A stretch of DNA of 64,000 nt, from NCBI RefSeq assembly GCF_034479555.1, contig NZ_CP140151.1, positions 3,410,001 through 3,474,000 on the forward strand, in the 5' to 3' direction. The notes beneath the pieces are model-generated. The model was not told where the DNA came from. It saw only the letters and a program-made list of their open reading frames with translations, and did no database searches. Position numbers and translations under genes: made by a program. Source of the DNA: Chromohalobacter canadensis (lineage in GTDB: Bacteria; Pseudomonadota; Gammaproteobacteria; Pseudomonadales; Halomonadaceae). This document shows, piece after piece, positions 25,256 to 34,387 of the stretch (its first letter is position 1; the number at the start of each line of letters is the position of its first letter).

Positions 25256-25365
25256 TACCTGTATGATGAAGATATGAATTACTGCCTGAACAAGCACATT
25301 CTGGCATGGTGTAACGCCCCTGTCTACACTGTAACGCTATAAGCTATACATGGGGCGAAAGGCTC

Positions 25366-25385
25366 GTTCTTGATCGTATAAATGC
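25366..25385 (-). repeat. 20-base relic identical to the vapC 5' coding region
   Basis: GTTCTTGATCGTATAAATGC also occurs at 17788-17807 and 22119-22138 inside the two vapC genes. The neighbouring bases do not match. It is probably a short scar from a third copy of the module. Confidence 0.45.
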
Positions 25386-25535
25386 TTCTGTCAATGCACC
25401 TGTACAGCGGCCCCTTTACTGGGGGCGTTTGCGTTGCCGGGGCGGGCGTCGGTACCGGCGTGGCGGTGACGGCGGTGCCTGACACTGAGATACTGACGTC
25501 AGCGTTCCGCCATGCAACCGATCGGGCTATGAGTA

Positions 25536-26462
25536 ATGGATATTCCCCACCAACGGTTAGTGTATTTCCAGGTAACGATCGAGGCGGGCTCGGTACGTCA
25601 GGCGGCTGCGCGGCTGGACATTGCGCCGTCGGCGGTCAGTCGTCAGATTTCATTGATCGAGGAGGCCCTTGGCGCGCCGCTGCTGGAGCGTTCGCGGCAA
25701 GGCGTGGTGCCGACGCCGGTGGGGGAGATGCTGCTGGATTACTGCCGCAAACGCTCGGCACTCGATGATACCTTCAGTGAAGCGCTCGATGCTTACCAGC
25801 GCCTGGAAACCGGCCATCTCTCGCTGACGGTCGGGGAGGGATTCGTCGGGGATCTTCTCGATACGCCTTTGCGGACATTTACCGAACGTTATCGCGGGGT
25901 GCGTCTGGATGTGAATACGGGAAGTACCAGCGACATCATCGAGGCGGTTGTCGAAGATGAGGCCCATATTGGCTTGATGTACCACGAGCGGTTGCATCCG
26001 CAACTACGTTTCTGGCATTCCAGCTGTCAGCCGCTGGTGGCTTTGATGTCGCCATCGCACCCCTTGGCGGCTGTAGAGGATGGCCTGTCTCTCGCCGTAC
26101 TAAGTGAGCATCCCATGGCGTTGTGGCGTACCGGCCACGGAGTTCGTCAGCTGGTCGACGAGGGCTTTCGCGAGGCGGGGCTGGGGCAGCACGTCACGAT
26201 GCAGACCAACTCGCTTTCGGTGCTGCTGCATGCTGCCAGGTCGGAACTCACACTCACGCTGCTACCTGCCTTTGCGGCAGCCCGGGAGCTTCAAGATGGG
26301 GCGCTCGTAGCTCGTGCTGTTGACTGTGAGCGCTTTCGTCAGGCGCATGCGCATATCATTACCCGGGTCGGACGGCGTATGCCGAAGGCGGGCCTGCAGT
26401 TGCTGCGGCATCTCGAGCATTGGATGCGGGCCTTCAATTCACGTCGGGGGAATGGCCAGTAA
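25536..26462 (+). CDS. LysR-family transcriptional regulator
   Basis: Protein of 308 residues. The N-terminal winged helix-turn-helix is complete (FQVTIEAGSVRQAAARLDIA, then SAVSRQISLIEEALGAPLLER), followed by a substrate-binding domain from about residue 90. It converges on the aldehyde dehydrogenase gene, with 42 bases between the stops, and probably controls the adjacent minus-strand operon in response to one of its substrates, although LysR genes more often lie divergent to their targets. The start is the ATG at 25536; the open frame upstream in another phase is not coding. The inducer is unknown. Confidence 0.85.
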   Translation: MDIPHQRLVYFQVTIEAGSVRQAAARLDIAPSAVSRQISLIEEALGAPLLERSRQGVVPTPVGEMLLDYCRKRSALDDTFSEALDAYQRLETGHLSLTVGEGFVGDLLDTPLRTFTERYRGVRLDVNTGSTSDIIEAVVEDEAHIGLMYHERLHPQLRFWHSSCQPLVALMSPSHPLAAVEDGLSLAVLSEHPMALWRTGHGVRQLVDEGFREAGLGQHVTMQTNSLSVLLHAARSELTLTLLPAFAAARELQDGALVARAVDCERFRQAHAHIITRVGRRMPKAGLQLLRHLEHWMRAFNSRRGNGQ

Positions 26463-26504
26463 GGCAGGCAGCCAGAAGCGCACCTGACTGCCTGCTCCCC
26501 GTTG

Positions 26505-28055
26505 TCATCCCACGCCGCTGCCATAGCCCATGGCGACACTGGCGGACGGGGCGGTTTCCACCCATACGCTCTGTGCCACGGTGTATTCCTTGAGTCCCTC
26601 CATGCCACTGGAGCGCCCAAAACCGCTGTCGCCGAAGCCGCCGAACGGCGACATGACATTGATCGCTTTGTAGCTGTTGATCCACACCGTGCCTGCTCGC
26701 AAGCGCGCCGCGACGCGATGAGCGCGTGCCGGGTCCTGGGTCCAGACGGCGCCGGCCAGGCCGAAGCGCGTGGCATTGGCCAGCCGCACGGCGTCTTCTT
26801 CGCTATCGAACGGCATGACCACCAGCACCGGGCCGAACACTTCCTCTTGGGCGATCGCCATCTCTTCCGTGACATCCGCCAGTACCGTAGGCGCCAGGAA
26901 ATAGCCCTCGGCTTCCGCCGGCAATCCCGTCGGGCGTTGCCCGCCACATAAGAGACGAGCACCGTGTTGCCGGGCCGCTTCGATCATCGAGGTGATGTGC
27001 TGGTACTGCTTGGCATTCTGTACCGGACCCATCTGGGTCGCCTCGTCGCTGGGCAGCCCCACGCTGATCTCTCCCGCGGCGCGTGCCAGCCGCTCACAGA
27101 CCACATCGAACACCTCGCGCTGCACCAGCAGGCGCGATCCTGCGACGCAACTCTGCCCGGCGGCGGCGAAGATCGCGGCCTGTGCGCCGGCCACGGCATC
27201 GTCGAGCCGGGCGTCGTCGAACACGATATTGGCCGACTTGCCGCCCAGCTCCAGCACGCTGGGCACCAGCCGCTCGGCGCCGGCCTGGGCGATGCGGCGG
27301 CCGCTCTCGGGAGAGCCGACGAACACCAGCTTGCTGATGCCGTCATGCCCGGTGAGTGCCGCGCCCGTGGTGGGGCCGACGCCGTTGACGATGTTGATCA
27401 GCCCCTTGGGCAACCCGCTGCGTTCCATCAGCATGGCGATGGCTACTGACGAGAAGGGCGTCATTTCCGATGGCTTGAGCACGACCCCGTTGCCGGCGGC
27501 AATCGCGGGTGCCAGCTGCCAGGCACAGGTGAACATGGGGGCGTTCCACGGCGTGATCTGACCGACCACGCCATACGGCACATGACGCACATAGTTAAGG
27601 TGCGAGGTCGGTACCGGGATCACTTCGCCGTGCTGCTTGTCGCACCAGCCGGCATAGTATTCGAACATCTCGCGGACCTTGTTCACCTCGCCCCGGCAGT
27701 CGCGAATGGGCTTGCCCGCGACCACGCTTTCCAATTGTGCGAGGGTTTCTTCATGGCCGTGTAGCGCCCAGGCCGCCGCCGTCATGCGCCGTCCACGCTC
27801 GCTGGCTGTCAGCGACATCCATTCCTGCTGGGCGAGGGTGGCCGCTTCCACGGCGCTGGCCACCCGCTCGGCGCCGGCATCGCGATACTCGATCAGCGGC
27901 AGCCCGGTCACGGGGTCGAGCAGTTCGATGCGCTCGCCCTGGCCGGGTGCGAGTTCCCCCGCGATCCAGTTGCTCAGGGGCGTGTCGGCCTGCATGCCCA
28001 GCGTGGCCAGCAGCTCGGTGAGGCGTTCGACGGCCGTGGTATTGAGAGCGTTCAT
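26505..28055 (-). CDS. NAD(P)-dependent aldehyde dehydrogenase
   Basis: Protein of 516 residues of the ALDH superfamily. Visible motifs are the cofactor and proton-path segment TPWNAPMFTCAWQLAPA, the general-base Glu in ELGGKSANIVFDD, the catalytic Cys in AAGQSCVAGSR near residue 305, and the late EEVFGPVLVV and FGGFGDSGFGR segments. It oxidises an aldehyde to an acid in the cytoplasm. The start overlaps the stop of the upstream dehydrogenase gene by four bases, so the two enzymes are made together and probably carry out successive steps. The substrate cannot be read from sequence; a semialdehyde is plausible given the neighbour. Confidence 0.88.
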   Translation of the reverse strand: MNALNTTAVERLTELLATLGMQADTPLSNWIAGELAPGQGERIELLDPVTGLPLIEYRDAGAERVASAVEAATLAQQEWMSLTASERGRRMTAAAWALHGHEETLAQLESVVAGKPIRDCRGEVNKVREMFEYYAGWCDKQHGEVIPVPTSHLNYVRHVPYGVVGQITPWNAPMFTCAWQLAPAIAAGNGVVLKPSEMTPFSSVAIAMLMERSGLPKGLINIVNGVGPTTGAALTGHDGISKLVFVGSPESGRRIAQAGAERLVPSVLELGGKSANIVFDDARLDDAVAGAQAAIFAAAGQSCVAGSRLLVQREVFDVVCERLARAAGEISVGLPSDEATQMGPVQNAKQYQHITSMIEAARQHGARLLCGGQRPTGLPAEAEGYFLAPTVLADVTEEMAIAQEEVFGPVLVVMPFDSEEDAVRLANATRFGLAGAVWTQDPARAHRVAARLRAGTVWINSYKAINVMSPFGGFGDSGFGRSSGMEGLKEYTVAQSVWVETAPSASVAMGYGSGVG

Positions 28056-28984
28056 CGCGTTTTCTCCTGATTCGAGAAGGGGGTATCCGTTCGTGCCTGG
28101 GCCAGGATGGTGTCGGTGATGCGGTTGAAGTCGGCAGCGTCGGGCAGGCCGGCCGAGTCGTCATGCCAGCGCGCCACGACCCGTTCCAGCAGTTCCAGCG
28201 GAAGCCCCATGTCGCTGGCGGCATCGCGTGCCAGGCGCAGGTCCTTGCGCATCAGGCCGGTGGTGAACCCCGAGTCGAAGGCGTCGGATAGAATCCACTT
28301 GGGAAAGTTGACCTCGCTGACGGCGCTGCGCCCGGAGCTACTGTTCAGCCCGGCCAGGCAGGCGGCCGGATCGACGCCGGCGCGGGCCGCCAGGGTCACG
28401 GCCTCGGCCGTGGTCAGAAGATGGGCCGCGCAGAGATAGTTGTTGGCCAGCTTGACCACATGGCCGCTGCCCGCCGGGCCGACGTGGGTATAGCGCGCCG
28501 ACATCGCCTCGAGCATGGGGACGAGCCGTTCGATGGTGGCCGGTTCCCCGCCCAGCAGCATGCCGAGGGCGCCGGACGCCGCGCCCGACGGGCCACCGCT
28601 CACCGGCGCATCGAGCCATTCGAGACCGGCCCCGACCACCTTCCCGGCCAGCTCACGGGTGACGGCCGGGTCGCTGGTCGAGGTATCGACGATGATGCTG
28701 CCCTTCGGGGCCCGCTGCAGGAGCCCGGGCGAGGCTTCGATGACCTCGCGGACATGGGCCGAGGTGGGCAGCGAGAGCAGGTAGACGTCAGCCTCGGGCA
28801 GGGCATCCATGGGCGTGACGGCCAGGCCGCGGGCCCCCAGGTTGTCCCGCGCCGCGTCGGCGACGTCCGTCCCCGTGACGGTGAAACCGGCGGCATGCAG
28901 GGTCATCGCCATGTTGCCGCCCATCTGTCCTAAACCGATCACGACGATGTTCATGTCATCTGTGTTCATGCCAACTTTGTTCAT
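28052..28984 (-). CDS. 3-hydroxyisobutyrate dehydrogenase-like oxidoreductase
   Basis: Protein of 310 residues of the beta-hydroxyacid dehydrogenase family. It has an N-terminal Rossmann motif (VIGLGQMGGNMA), the substrate loop APVSGGPSGAASGALG near residue 130, and the catalytic Lys in HVVKLANNYL near residue 180. Members reversibly oxidise 3-hydroxy acids to semialdehydes using NAD(P). Followed by an aldehyde dehydrogenase, it may supply that enzyme with a semialdehyde. Three in-frame ATGs occur in the first 11 codons, each within ATGAACA; I choose the first, at 28984, because GGAG lies five bases before it. Confidence 0.85.
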   Translation of the reverse strand: MNKVGMNTDDMNIVVIGLGQMGGNMAMTLHAAGFTVTGTDVADAARDNLGARGLAVTPMDALPEADVYLLSLPTSAHVREVIEASPGLLQRAPKGSIIVDTSTSDPAVTRELAGKVVGAGLEWLDAPVSGGPSGAASGALGMLLGGEPATIERLVPMLEAMSARYTHVGPAGSGHVVKLANNYLCAAHLLTTAEAVTLAARAGVDPAACLAGLNSSSGRSAVSEVNFPKWILSDAFDSGFTTGLMRKDLRLARDAASDMGLPLELLERVVARWHDDSAGLPDAADFNRITDTILAQARTDTPFSNQEKTR

Positions 28985-29156
28985 GCCAGCTCCAGGTTGT
29001 CGTTGTTGCGAATGGGTTGCTCACGTCGTTGTTGATTGCATAGTGGTCGTTCGTGTCGCCGGCGACGAAAACGGGCATCGGGGCTCCGGGCCATGCCCCG
29101 CGAGGCATGGCAAATGGCATGGAAAAACGTTGTGTTCGTTGGGTATGAACGCCTCG

Positions 29157-30326
29157 TCAGCGTTCGTCTTGTCTACCGTCGCCGAGTAGTGTTCTCGCCA
29201 GCGCCGCCCAATACGCCACCCCGATGGGCGCCAGGGCATCGTTGAAGTCGTAATGCGGGTTGTGCAGCGACGCGCTGTCCTCGCCGTTGCCCAGCCAGAT
29301 ATAGGCGCCGGGGCGCTGCTGGAGCATGAAGGCGAAGTCCTCTGATGCCATGGAAGGCGGCAGGTCGCGATGAACCTGGCGAATGTCCGGCAGCGTCTCC
29401 AGCACTTCGGCACAGCGCACGGCGTGCGCGGGGGTGTTGAAGGTGGCCGGATAGCGCGATTGGTAATCGATGTCGGCCTCTAGGCCATGGAAGGTGGCCA
29501 TGGCCGCGATCGCCTGCCGAAAACGCTTTTCGAGGTGATCACGCAGCTCGGGATCAAAGCAGCGCACGGTGCCGCACAGCTCCACCGTTTCGGGCATGAC
29601 GTTGTAGGCATCTCCGGCGTGAAACTGGGTCACGCTCAACACGGCGGTCTGGTGCGCCGGGGTTTCCCGGCTGACGATGCCCTGCAGTTGATTGACCAGT
29701 TGGCATGCTGCCAGTACCACGTCCTTGCCCAGGTGCGGCATGGCGGCATGGCAGCCGTGCCCCGTGAGCTTCACGCGGAAGATATCGAAGGCCGCCATGA
29801 CCGCCGTGTCGTGGACGGCGGCTTCGCCGACCGACAGGCCCGGCCAGTTGTGCACGCCGTAGACGGCTTCCATTGGGAAACGCGTGAACAGGCCTTCCTC
29901 GACCATGACGCGTCCGCCGCCTTCGTTTTCTTCCGCCGGCTGGAAGATGAAGTACACCCGGCCGGCAAAGTCGGGCGCCTCGGCCAGGGCATAGGCCGCG
30001 CCCAGCAGCATGGTGGTATGGCCATCGTGCCCGCAGGCGTGCATCTTGCCGGGCGTCTTCGAGGCATGGTCTACGTCGTTGGCTTCGAGCACGTCCAGGG
30101 CGTCGATGTCGGCGCGCAACCCGATGGCGCGCTCGCCGCCATGGCGACCGTCCACCCAGGCGACGACACCGGTGCCGCCGCCGAGGCCGGTGATCTTCTC
30201 GATACCGGCGTCCTCGAGAATCTCGACGATGCGTGCGCTGGTGCGCTGTTCCTCGAACGCGGTTTCCGGTTGGCGATGAAATTCATGACGCCATTCGCTC
30301 AATAATGTGGGGGTGACGGTCGTCAT
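29157..30326 (-). CDS. M20-family amidohydrolase (hippurate hydrolase/aminoacylase-like)
   Basis: Protein of 389 residues of the M20D metallopeptidase group. Metal ligands lie in MHACGHDGHTTMLLG near residue 100 and in FQPAEENEGGGRVM near residue 135, and a late His is in ASLHNPHYDFND. A dimerisation domain sits between. These enzymes cleave N-acyl amino acids or related amides. I choose the ATG at 30326 because AGGAGG precedes it; the longer open frame upstream lies inside the DUF3100 gene. It is separated from that gene by 28 bases and from the next gene by 172 bases, so a second promoter may exist before the dehydrogenase. Confidence 0.85.
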   Translation of the reverse strand: MTTVTPTLLSEWRHEFHRQPETAFEEQRTSARIVEILEDAGIEKITGLGGGTGVVAWVDGRHGGERAIGLRADIDALDVLEANDVDHASKTPGKMHACGHDGHTTMLLGAAYALAEAPDFAGRVYFIFQPAEENEGGGRVMVEEGLFTRFPMEAVYGVHNWPGLSVGEAAVHDTAVMAAFDIFRVKLTGHGCHAAMPHLGKDVVLAACQLVNQLQGIVSRETPAHQTAVLSVTQFHAGDAYNVMPETVELCGTVRCFDPELRDHLEKRFRQAIAAMATFHGLEADIDYQSRYPATFNTPAHAVRCAEVLETLPDIRQVHRDLPPSMASEDFAFMLQQRPGAYIWLGNGEDSASLHNPHYDFNDALAPIGVAYWAALARTLLGDGRQDER

Positions 30327-30354
30327 AAGAGCCTCCTTGTCTGCCTGCATTCCG

Positions 30355-31653
30355 TTACAAAAGCGCCTGAGCGACGACAGCCGAGCCGATGAAGGTCCCC
30401 GTGAACACCAGCAGCGACACGATGACCAGCTTCCAGCCCACCTGGCGGAACATGGTGAACTCGCGGGGCGAGAGCGCCAGGCCCGCATAGGCGAGTACCG
30501 GCGTCACGATGGCCAGGAAGCTCACGGATTGAAGCTGTGCCACGATCCAGGCGTTGCCCGGAAACCAGGGCAGGGTCACGGCGATACTGACCAGCGATAC
30601 CCAGGCCACGCCGGGCAGATAGAAGGGTGCGAAGCGCGTGATGAGCAGCCCCAGCATGGTCATGGCGTACAGGATCACCATGCCCGGCAAAGCTTCCAGG
30701 AGAGAGCCACCGTTGATGGTGTTGCTGACCCAGGCCACCACGCATACCACAGCCATCACGATGGCGGTCTGGCCGAGATGACGCTCGGGGCGCTCTTCCT
30801 CGCTCGGGGGCGTGGCAAGATCCGGCTCTACCGTCGCCTTGGCTCCCGCAGATTTCGCCACGCGCCGGCCGGAACACCATTTGAAGATGCGCTCCGCCAG
30901 CGGCAAGGCAATGAACAACGAGATATACAGGCCGGTGGCATAGGTCAGCAGGTTGCTGGCGCCGGCGAAGGCCAGCAGTTCATCCCGCATGGCCGGCAAG
31001 GCTCCGGCGATGGCGCCTGAGCAGGCCGCTACCATGCTGCCGCTGCCCACGCCGCAGGCCATGGCCAATGCGCGGGGATCGAAGATGTCGAGCGTCGCCA
31101 GATACCCAGCCATGAGGGCGAACCACAGGGTGCCGAACATGGTGCCCACGACATAGACGCCCATGACCCCGATGCCTTCGGGGCCCTTGAGACCGTATTT
31201 GTCGGAGATGATGGCGATGTTGGGCTCGCGTGCGATGGAATACGTCGCGCCGATGGCCTCGCGCCCCATCTTCAGGACGAGCACCGCAAACGGCATGGCG
31301 ATCAGCATGGTGCCCAGGTTGCCCAGTTCCTGAAGGATTAGGGCGGGACCCGCGCTGATGATCTGTTCGATGGCCGGGCCAATCGTAGAACCGAACCGGG
31401 CGATAAACGGCATGATCGACAGCAGAATGATCGGCGCCGCCGCCTCGCTCAGCTTCACCGGCACCAACCGTGAGGTCGCCGAAAAGAGGTGAGGGTTGAC
31501 CAAAAGGCCGATGATGAAGGCGTAAAACAGCGGCAACAGCAGCAAACTGCCGGGCCCGAGGGGGATCTTGATGATGCCGATGGCTTCCGAGATCAGGGAA
31601 GCGACCGCCACCAAGACGTGCAAGCGCCAGTCGAGGAGCAGGGAGAGTTTCAT
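30355..31653 (-). CDS. DUF3100-family membrane protein, probable transporter
   Basis: Protein of 432 residues with about ten to twelve hydrophobic helices. The opening WRLHVLVAVASLISEAIGII and the GPGSLLLLPLFYAFIIGLL segment fit the DUF3100 family (Pfam PF11299 type), which is commonly found next to M20 amidohydrolases. The Pro/Gly-rich membrane segments and repeated two-half layout look like a secondary transporter. It is the first gene of the minus-strand operon, so it probably imports the substrate of the amidohydrolase. The family assignment is from memory of its sequence pattern, and the substrate is unknown. Confidence 0.65.
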   Translation of the reverse strand: MKLSLLLDWRLHVLVAVASLISEAIGIIKIPLGPGSLLLLPLFYAFIIGLLVNPHLFSATSRLVPVKLSEAAAPIILLSIMPFIARFGSTIGPAIEQIISAGPALILQELGNLGTMLIAMPFAVLVLKMGREAIGATYSIAREPNIAIISDKYGLKGPEGIGVMGVYVVGTMFGTLWFALMAGYLATLDIFDPRALAMACGVGSGSMVAACSGAIAGALPAMRDELLAFAGASNLLTYATGLYISLFIALPLAERIFKWCSGRRVAKSAGAKATVEPDLATPPSEEERPERHLGQTAIVMAVVCVVAWVSNTINGGSLLEALPGMVILYAMTMLGLLITRFAPFYLPGVAWVSLVSIAVTLPWFPGNAWIVAQLQSVSFLAIVTPVLAYAGLALSPREFTMFRQVGWKLVIVSLLVFTGTFIGSAVVAQALL

Positions 31654-31810
31654 GATGTTGTCCTGTTGTTGTAATAAAAGACGTTGTCATGGCGGAAACG
31701 ATGAACAGTCGCCAGTGGTGGCTGCCCATCTTCCCCGTCACCTTGAGTATCGAAGGGGGTAGTGTTCGAATAAAAGAAGAAAAGCGTTCTAATTAATAGA
31801 TCGTGCAAAG

Positions 31811-31828
31811 CGGCCCCTTTTGGGGCCG
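31811..31828. terminator. hairpin between the catabolic operon and the beta-helix gene
   Basis: CGGCCCC, TTTT, GGGGCCG is a perfect stem-loop lying 32 bases beyond the beta-helix gene stop on the minus strand. On the plus strand it is followed by TTTGCGTTT and on the minus strand by CTTTG, so direction is ambiguous; termination of the beta-helix transcript is the most useful role. Confidence 0.5.
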
Positions 31829-31859
31829 TTTGCGTTTCCGGAGCGGGGTTGTCGCTGCG

Positions 31860-34019
31860 TTAGCCGTCGGCCATGAGGTCGTCGTCGAGTTCGAAGGCGG
31901 TAAGGGTGCCAATGGCGTCGTTTTTGCGGTTGCCGTACCCGGTCAGTGAGGCTTGCGGTGGGCGCTGGAGAGTGCGTATCGCGGGGATATCGGTGGCCTG
32001 GCCGGTGTTTTCGAAGGTGCAGTCGCGGAAGGTCAGATAGTTGCTTTCATCGGCCATGAAGACACCGGGCGCGGCATCGAGGGTGATCATGGAGCCGTGC
32101 TGGGCGAGGTCTTTCTTGAAACGGCACCGCTCGAAGCGCACCACATGCCGTGAATTGCGTTTGTCGCTGTTGTGCAGGTAGAGATGCCCGCCGCCGGGAG
32201 TGAAGTCGAACTGGCAGTGGCGGTAACGGTGATGCTGCGTGGTGTCGAAGATATCGAAGCGTGGCACACCGTCGCCGAGCCGGCAGGCGTCTACATCGAG
32301 CGCTTCGAAGGCTTTGACCCAGCCGGCGGATATCTCGCAGTCATGCAAACTGATGCGCTCGGCCGGTACGTGAAAGAGCCGCGCCCGCGTGGCGCTCAGC
32401 GTGAAGTCGCGCAGGTGCGATTGACCGAGGAGCTTGAAACCTACGGGGGCGGCCGATTCGGGGGAGTCGGCGTGCCGGCTGGTGAAATGAGCAAGCTGCA
32501 AGTGGCCCTTGAAGCCGCTCGCCGAGACGATGGAGGCGTAACTGGCGCGCATGCTGTCATGGCGTCGGTCGTTGAATACTTGCCAGGTTTCGTCGAAATG
32601 GCGGATATCGATATGTCCATCGCCTGTGAGCAATAGAGAGCTGCCACTGCGTTGGGAACCGCGTAGTACCGTGGTGAAGCGCTGGCCAGTGAGATGGCTG
32701 GCTGCGAGATCCATCTCGATACAAAGCCCCCTGTCGACGTCGCGTGACAGGCAGTCGTCGACAATGTGACGCACGGGCGTGCCATGTAGGTCTTTGAGGT
32801 AAAAGCCGATGTTGGTGGTCTCGGCGATGCAGCCACGCAACGTAAAATGTCCAACACCCAGCGACGGGACGCGTCCGGTGGTGGCCACGAAGCCATAATG
32901 CGTCGTATCGCGTGAGCGACAATTGATGAACCGTACCGCGTCGCTATTTTCGGCCCAGTAACCGGCGTTGAATTCGATGCCACCGTAATCGACGCTGGCG
33001 TGATGACCTTTTTCGGCGAGGCAGTCGATGAAGTCGATGCGCTCGCTGAGTATGTGTTCCGGGCTACTGCCATAGGTGTCGGAGACGAAGCCGATGCGCG
33101 TGAAGTCACGTGCTTGGCAGCGTTCGACGAGGCCATCGCTTGCGTCGGCGATGAAGATGCCGTCACCGAAGTTGCCGCGCGAATGTTCGGCGACGACATC
33201 GCGAAGCACGAAGTTCCGTGCCCCAACACGGAGGCAGGCGAGTGGAGAGCGACGGCAGACGACGTCGTGAGCGGTGACGTTGTGACCAGTAAGGTCTAGA
33301 GGTAGGCCACCGGTGAAGGTATCGTAGTTGGAGGCGCTCCAGTGATCGGGGTCGTCACTGACGTTGCCATCCAGAGTCATGCCAGAGAGGGTGGCGCCGT
33401 CGTGGATTTCGACCAGCGTACCCCGGGCGTCACCGGTATAACGAATGATGGTCCGCTCGACTCCTGCACCGGTAACGTGAATACCCTTGAAACGTAACCC
33501 GGTACCCGATGAGGCGTAATCGCCCTCAGGAAAGATGACATCGCGCTGTTGGGCGCTCGCGGCGTCGGCAAGCTGCTTCAAGGCGACGTATTGGTCACTA
33601 CCATCCCCTCGCGCGCCGAACATACCGGGCGTAAGCGTGTCGTCGAGGCGCCGCAGAAAGCGCCCATTGGCCTGGCCATGGGCACAAAAACAGGTACCGC
33701 CGTCTGATGCTCGCTGCTCATGGGCGTACCAGATGAAGGTGCCGCCGCCAAGCGCCTCTCCGCGGTAATAACCCGCTACCGTAATATGTTCTCCATCCCG
33801 TAGTTGGGCCACATCCAGCGCTTGCATCTCTTTGATGGAGGCCACATGTCGCGTGCCCACCCTTCCTGCCTGTGTGGTATGTCCCTTCCTTTCTTTCTTT
33901 TCCATGCTTGCCGCATTTTTTTCCATGCCTACTGCATGAGTGGGCAATAGACCGGCGGCAGTCAAAACGGCACCGCCTTGAAGCAGGCGAGCCAAGAGGC
34001 GTCTTTTCGAAGTATCCAT
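31860..34019 (-). CDS. exported right-handed beta-helix protein (pectate-lyase fold)
   Basis: Protein of 719 residues. The N-terminus SKRRLLARLL with a following hydrophobic stretch (GGAVLTAAGLL) looks like a twin-arginine signal, so export is probably through Tat. A pre-domain with TPGMFGARGDGSDQYVALKQL, as in pectate-lyase-superfamily proteins, leads into many short beta-strand repeats (for example VTAHDVVC, RDVVAEHSRGNFGDGIFIADASDG, VERCQARDF). Such proteins cut or epimerise acidic polysaccharides. It is transcribed away from the EPS locus at 34.4 kb from a shared 370-base intergenic region, so it may trim or release that polymer. Catalytic residues cannot be assigned from sequence alone. 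Activity (lyase, hydrolase or epimerase) is open. Confidence 0.7.
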   Translation of the reverse strand: MDTSKRRLLARLLQGGAVLTAAGLLPTHAVGMEKNAASMEKKERKGHTTQAGRVGTRHVASIKEMQALDVAQLRDGEHITVAGYYRGEALGGGTFIWYAHEQRASDGGTCFCAHGQANGRFLRRLDDTLTPGMFGARGDGSDQYVALKQLADAASAQQRDVIFPEGDYASSGTGLRFKGIHVTGAGVERTIIRYTGDARGTLVEIHDGATLSGMTLDGNVSDDPDHWSASNYDTFTGGLPLDLTGHNVTAHDVVCRRSPLACLRVGARNFVLRDVVAEHSRGNFGDGIFIADASDGLVERCQARDFTRIGFVSDTYGSSPEHILSERIDFIDCLAEKGHHASVDYGGIEFNAGYWAENSDAVRFINCRSRDTTHYGFVATTGRVPSLGVGHFTLRGCIAETTNIGFYLKDLHGTPVRHIVDDCLSRDVDRGLCIEMDLAASHLTGQRFTTVLRGSQRSGSSLLLTGDGHIDIRHFDETWQVFNDRRHDSMRASYASIVSASGFKGHLQLAHFTSRHADSPESAAPVGFKLLGQSHLRDFTLSATRARLFHVPAERISLHDCEISAGWVKAFEALDVDACRLGDGVPRFDIFDTTQHHRYRHCQFDFTPGGGHLYLHNSDKRNSRHVVRFERCRFKKDLAQHGSMITLDAAPGVFMADESNYLTFRDCTFENTGQATDIPAIRTLQRPPQASLTGYGNRKNDAIGTLTAFELDDDLMADG

Positions 34020-34387
34020 TTACTTACTCCCGTCATATTTGGCCATCGTAGATGACATTAAGTAGGTAAAAAGATGAAATTCATCATTGTGAGGTTTTAA
34101 ATTTATCGTCTTTATGATTAATGTTCTTTCTTTATGGTCGAGATGGTCGAGTTTAGGTTGTTAGGGCTAGATGGCCTGATGCTGTTTGATGAGATGACGT
34201 ACCGAGAATATACGACTGGGTTTTTACGTATTGTTTGGCGTGTTTTTTAATGAAAAATATAGAGCGTTGTAACTACTAAAACCGTCTGGATACGAAAATA
34301 GAAACTTTGTAGCTTGTTTGGCGAATACCCGAGTTTTAGGCGTCCTTTGACGGGCGACACGGGACACTGAATAAGGTGGCGTCAATC
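34020..34387. promoter_or_regulatory. divergent AT-rich intergenic region
   Basis: This 368-base region separates the beta-helix gene (minus) from the second initiating phosphotransferase (plus). It is much richer in A and T than its flanks and must hold promoters for both, but I see no clear -35/-10 pair, operator palindrome or small gene. Confidence 0.5.

Noticed and set aside
25405-25432. Possible terminator CGGCCCCTTTACTGGGGGCG
   Set aside because: The stem has a mismatch in its base and no gene ends directly upstream on the plus strand, so I left it out of the feature list.
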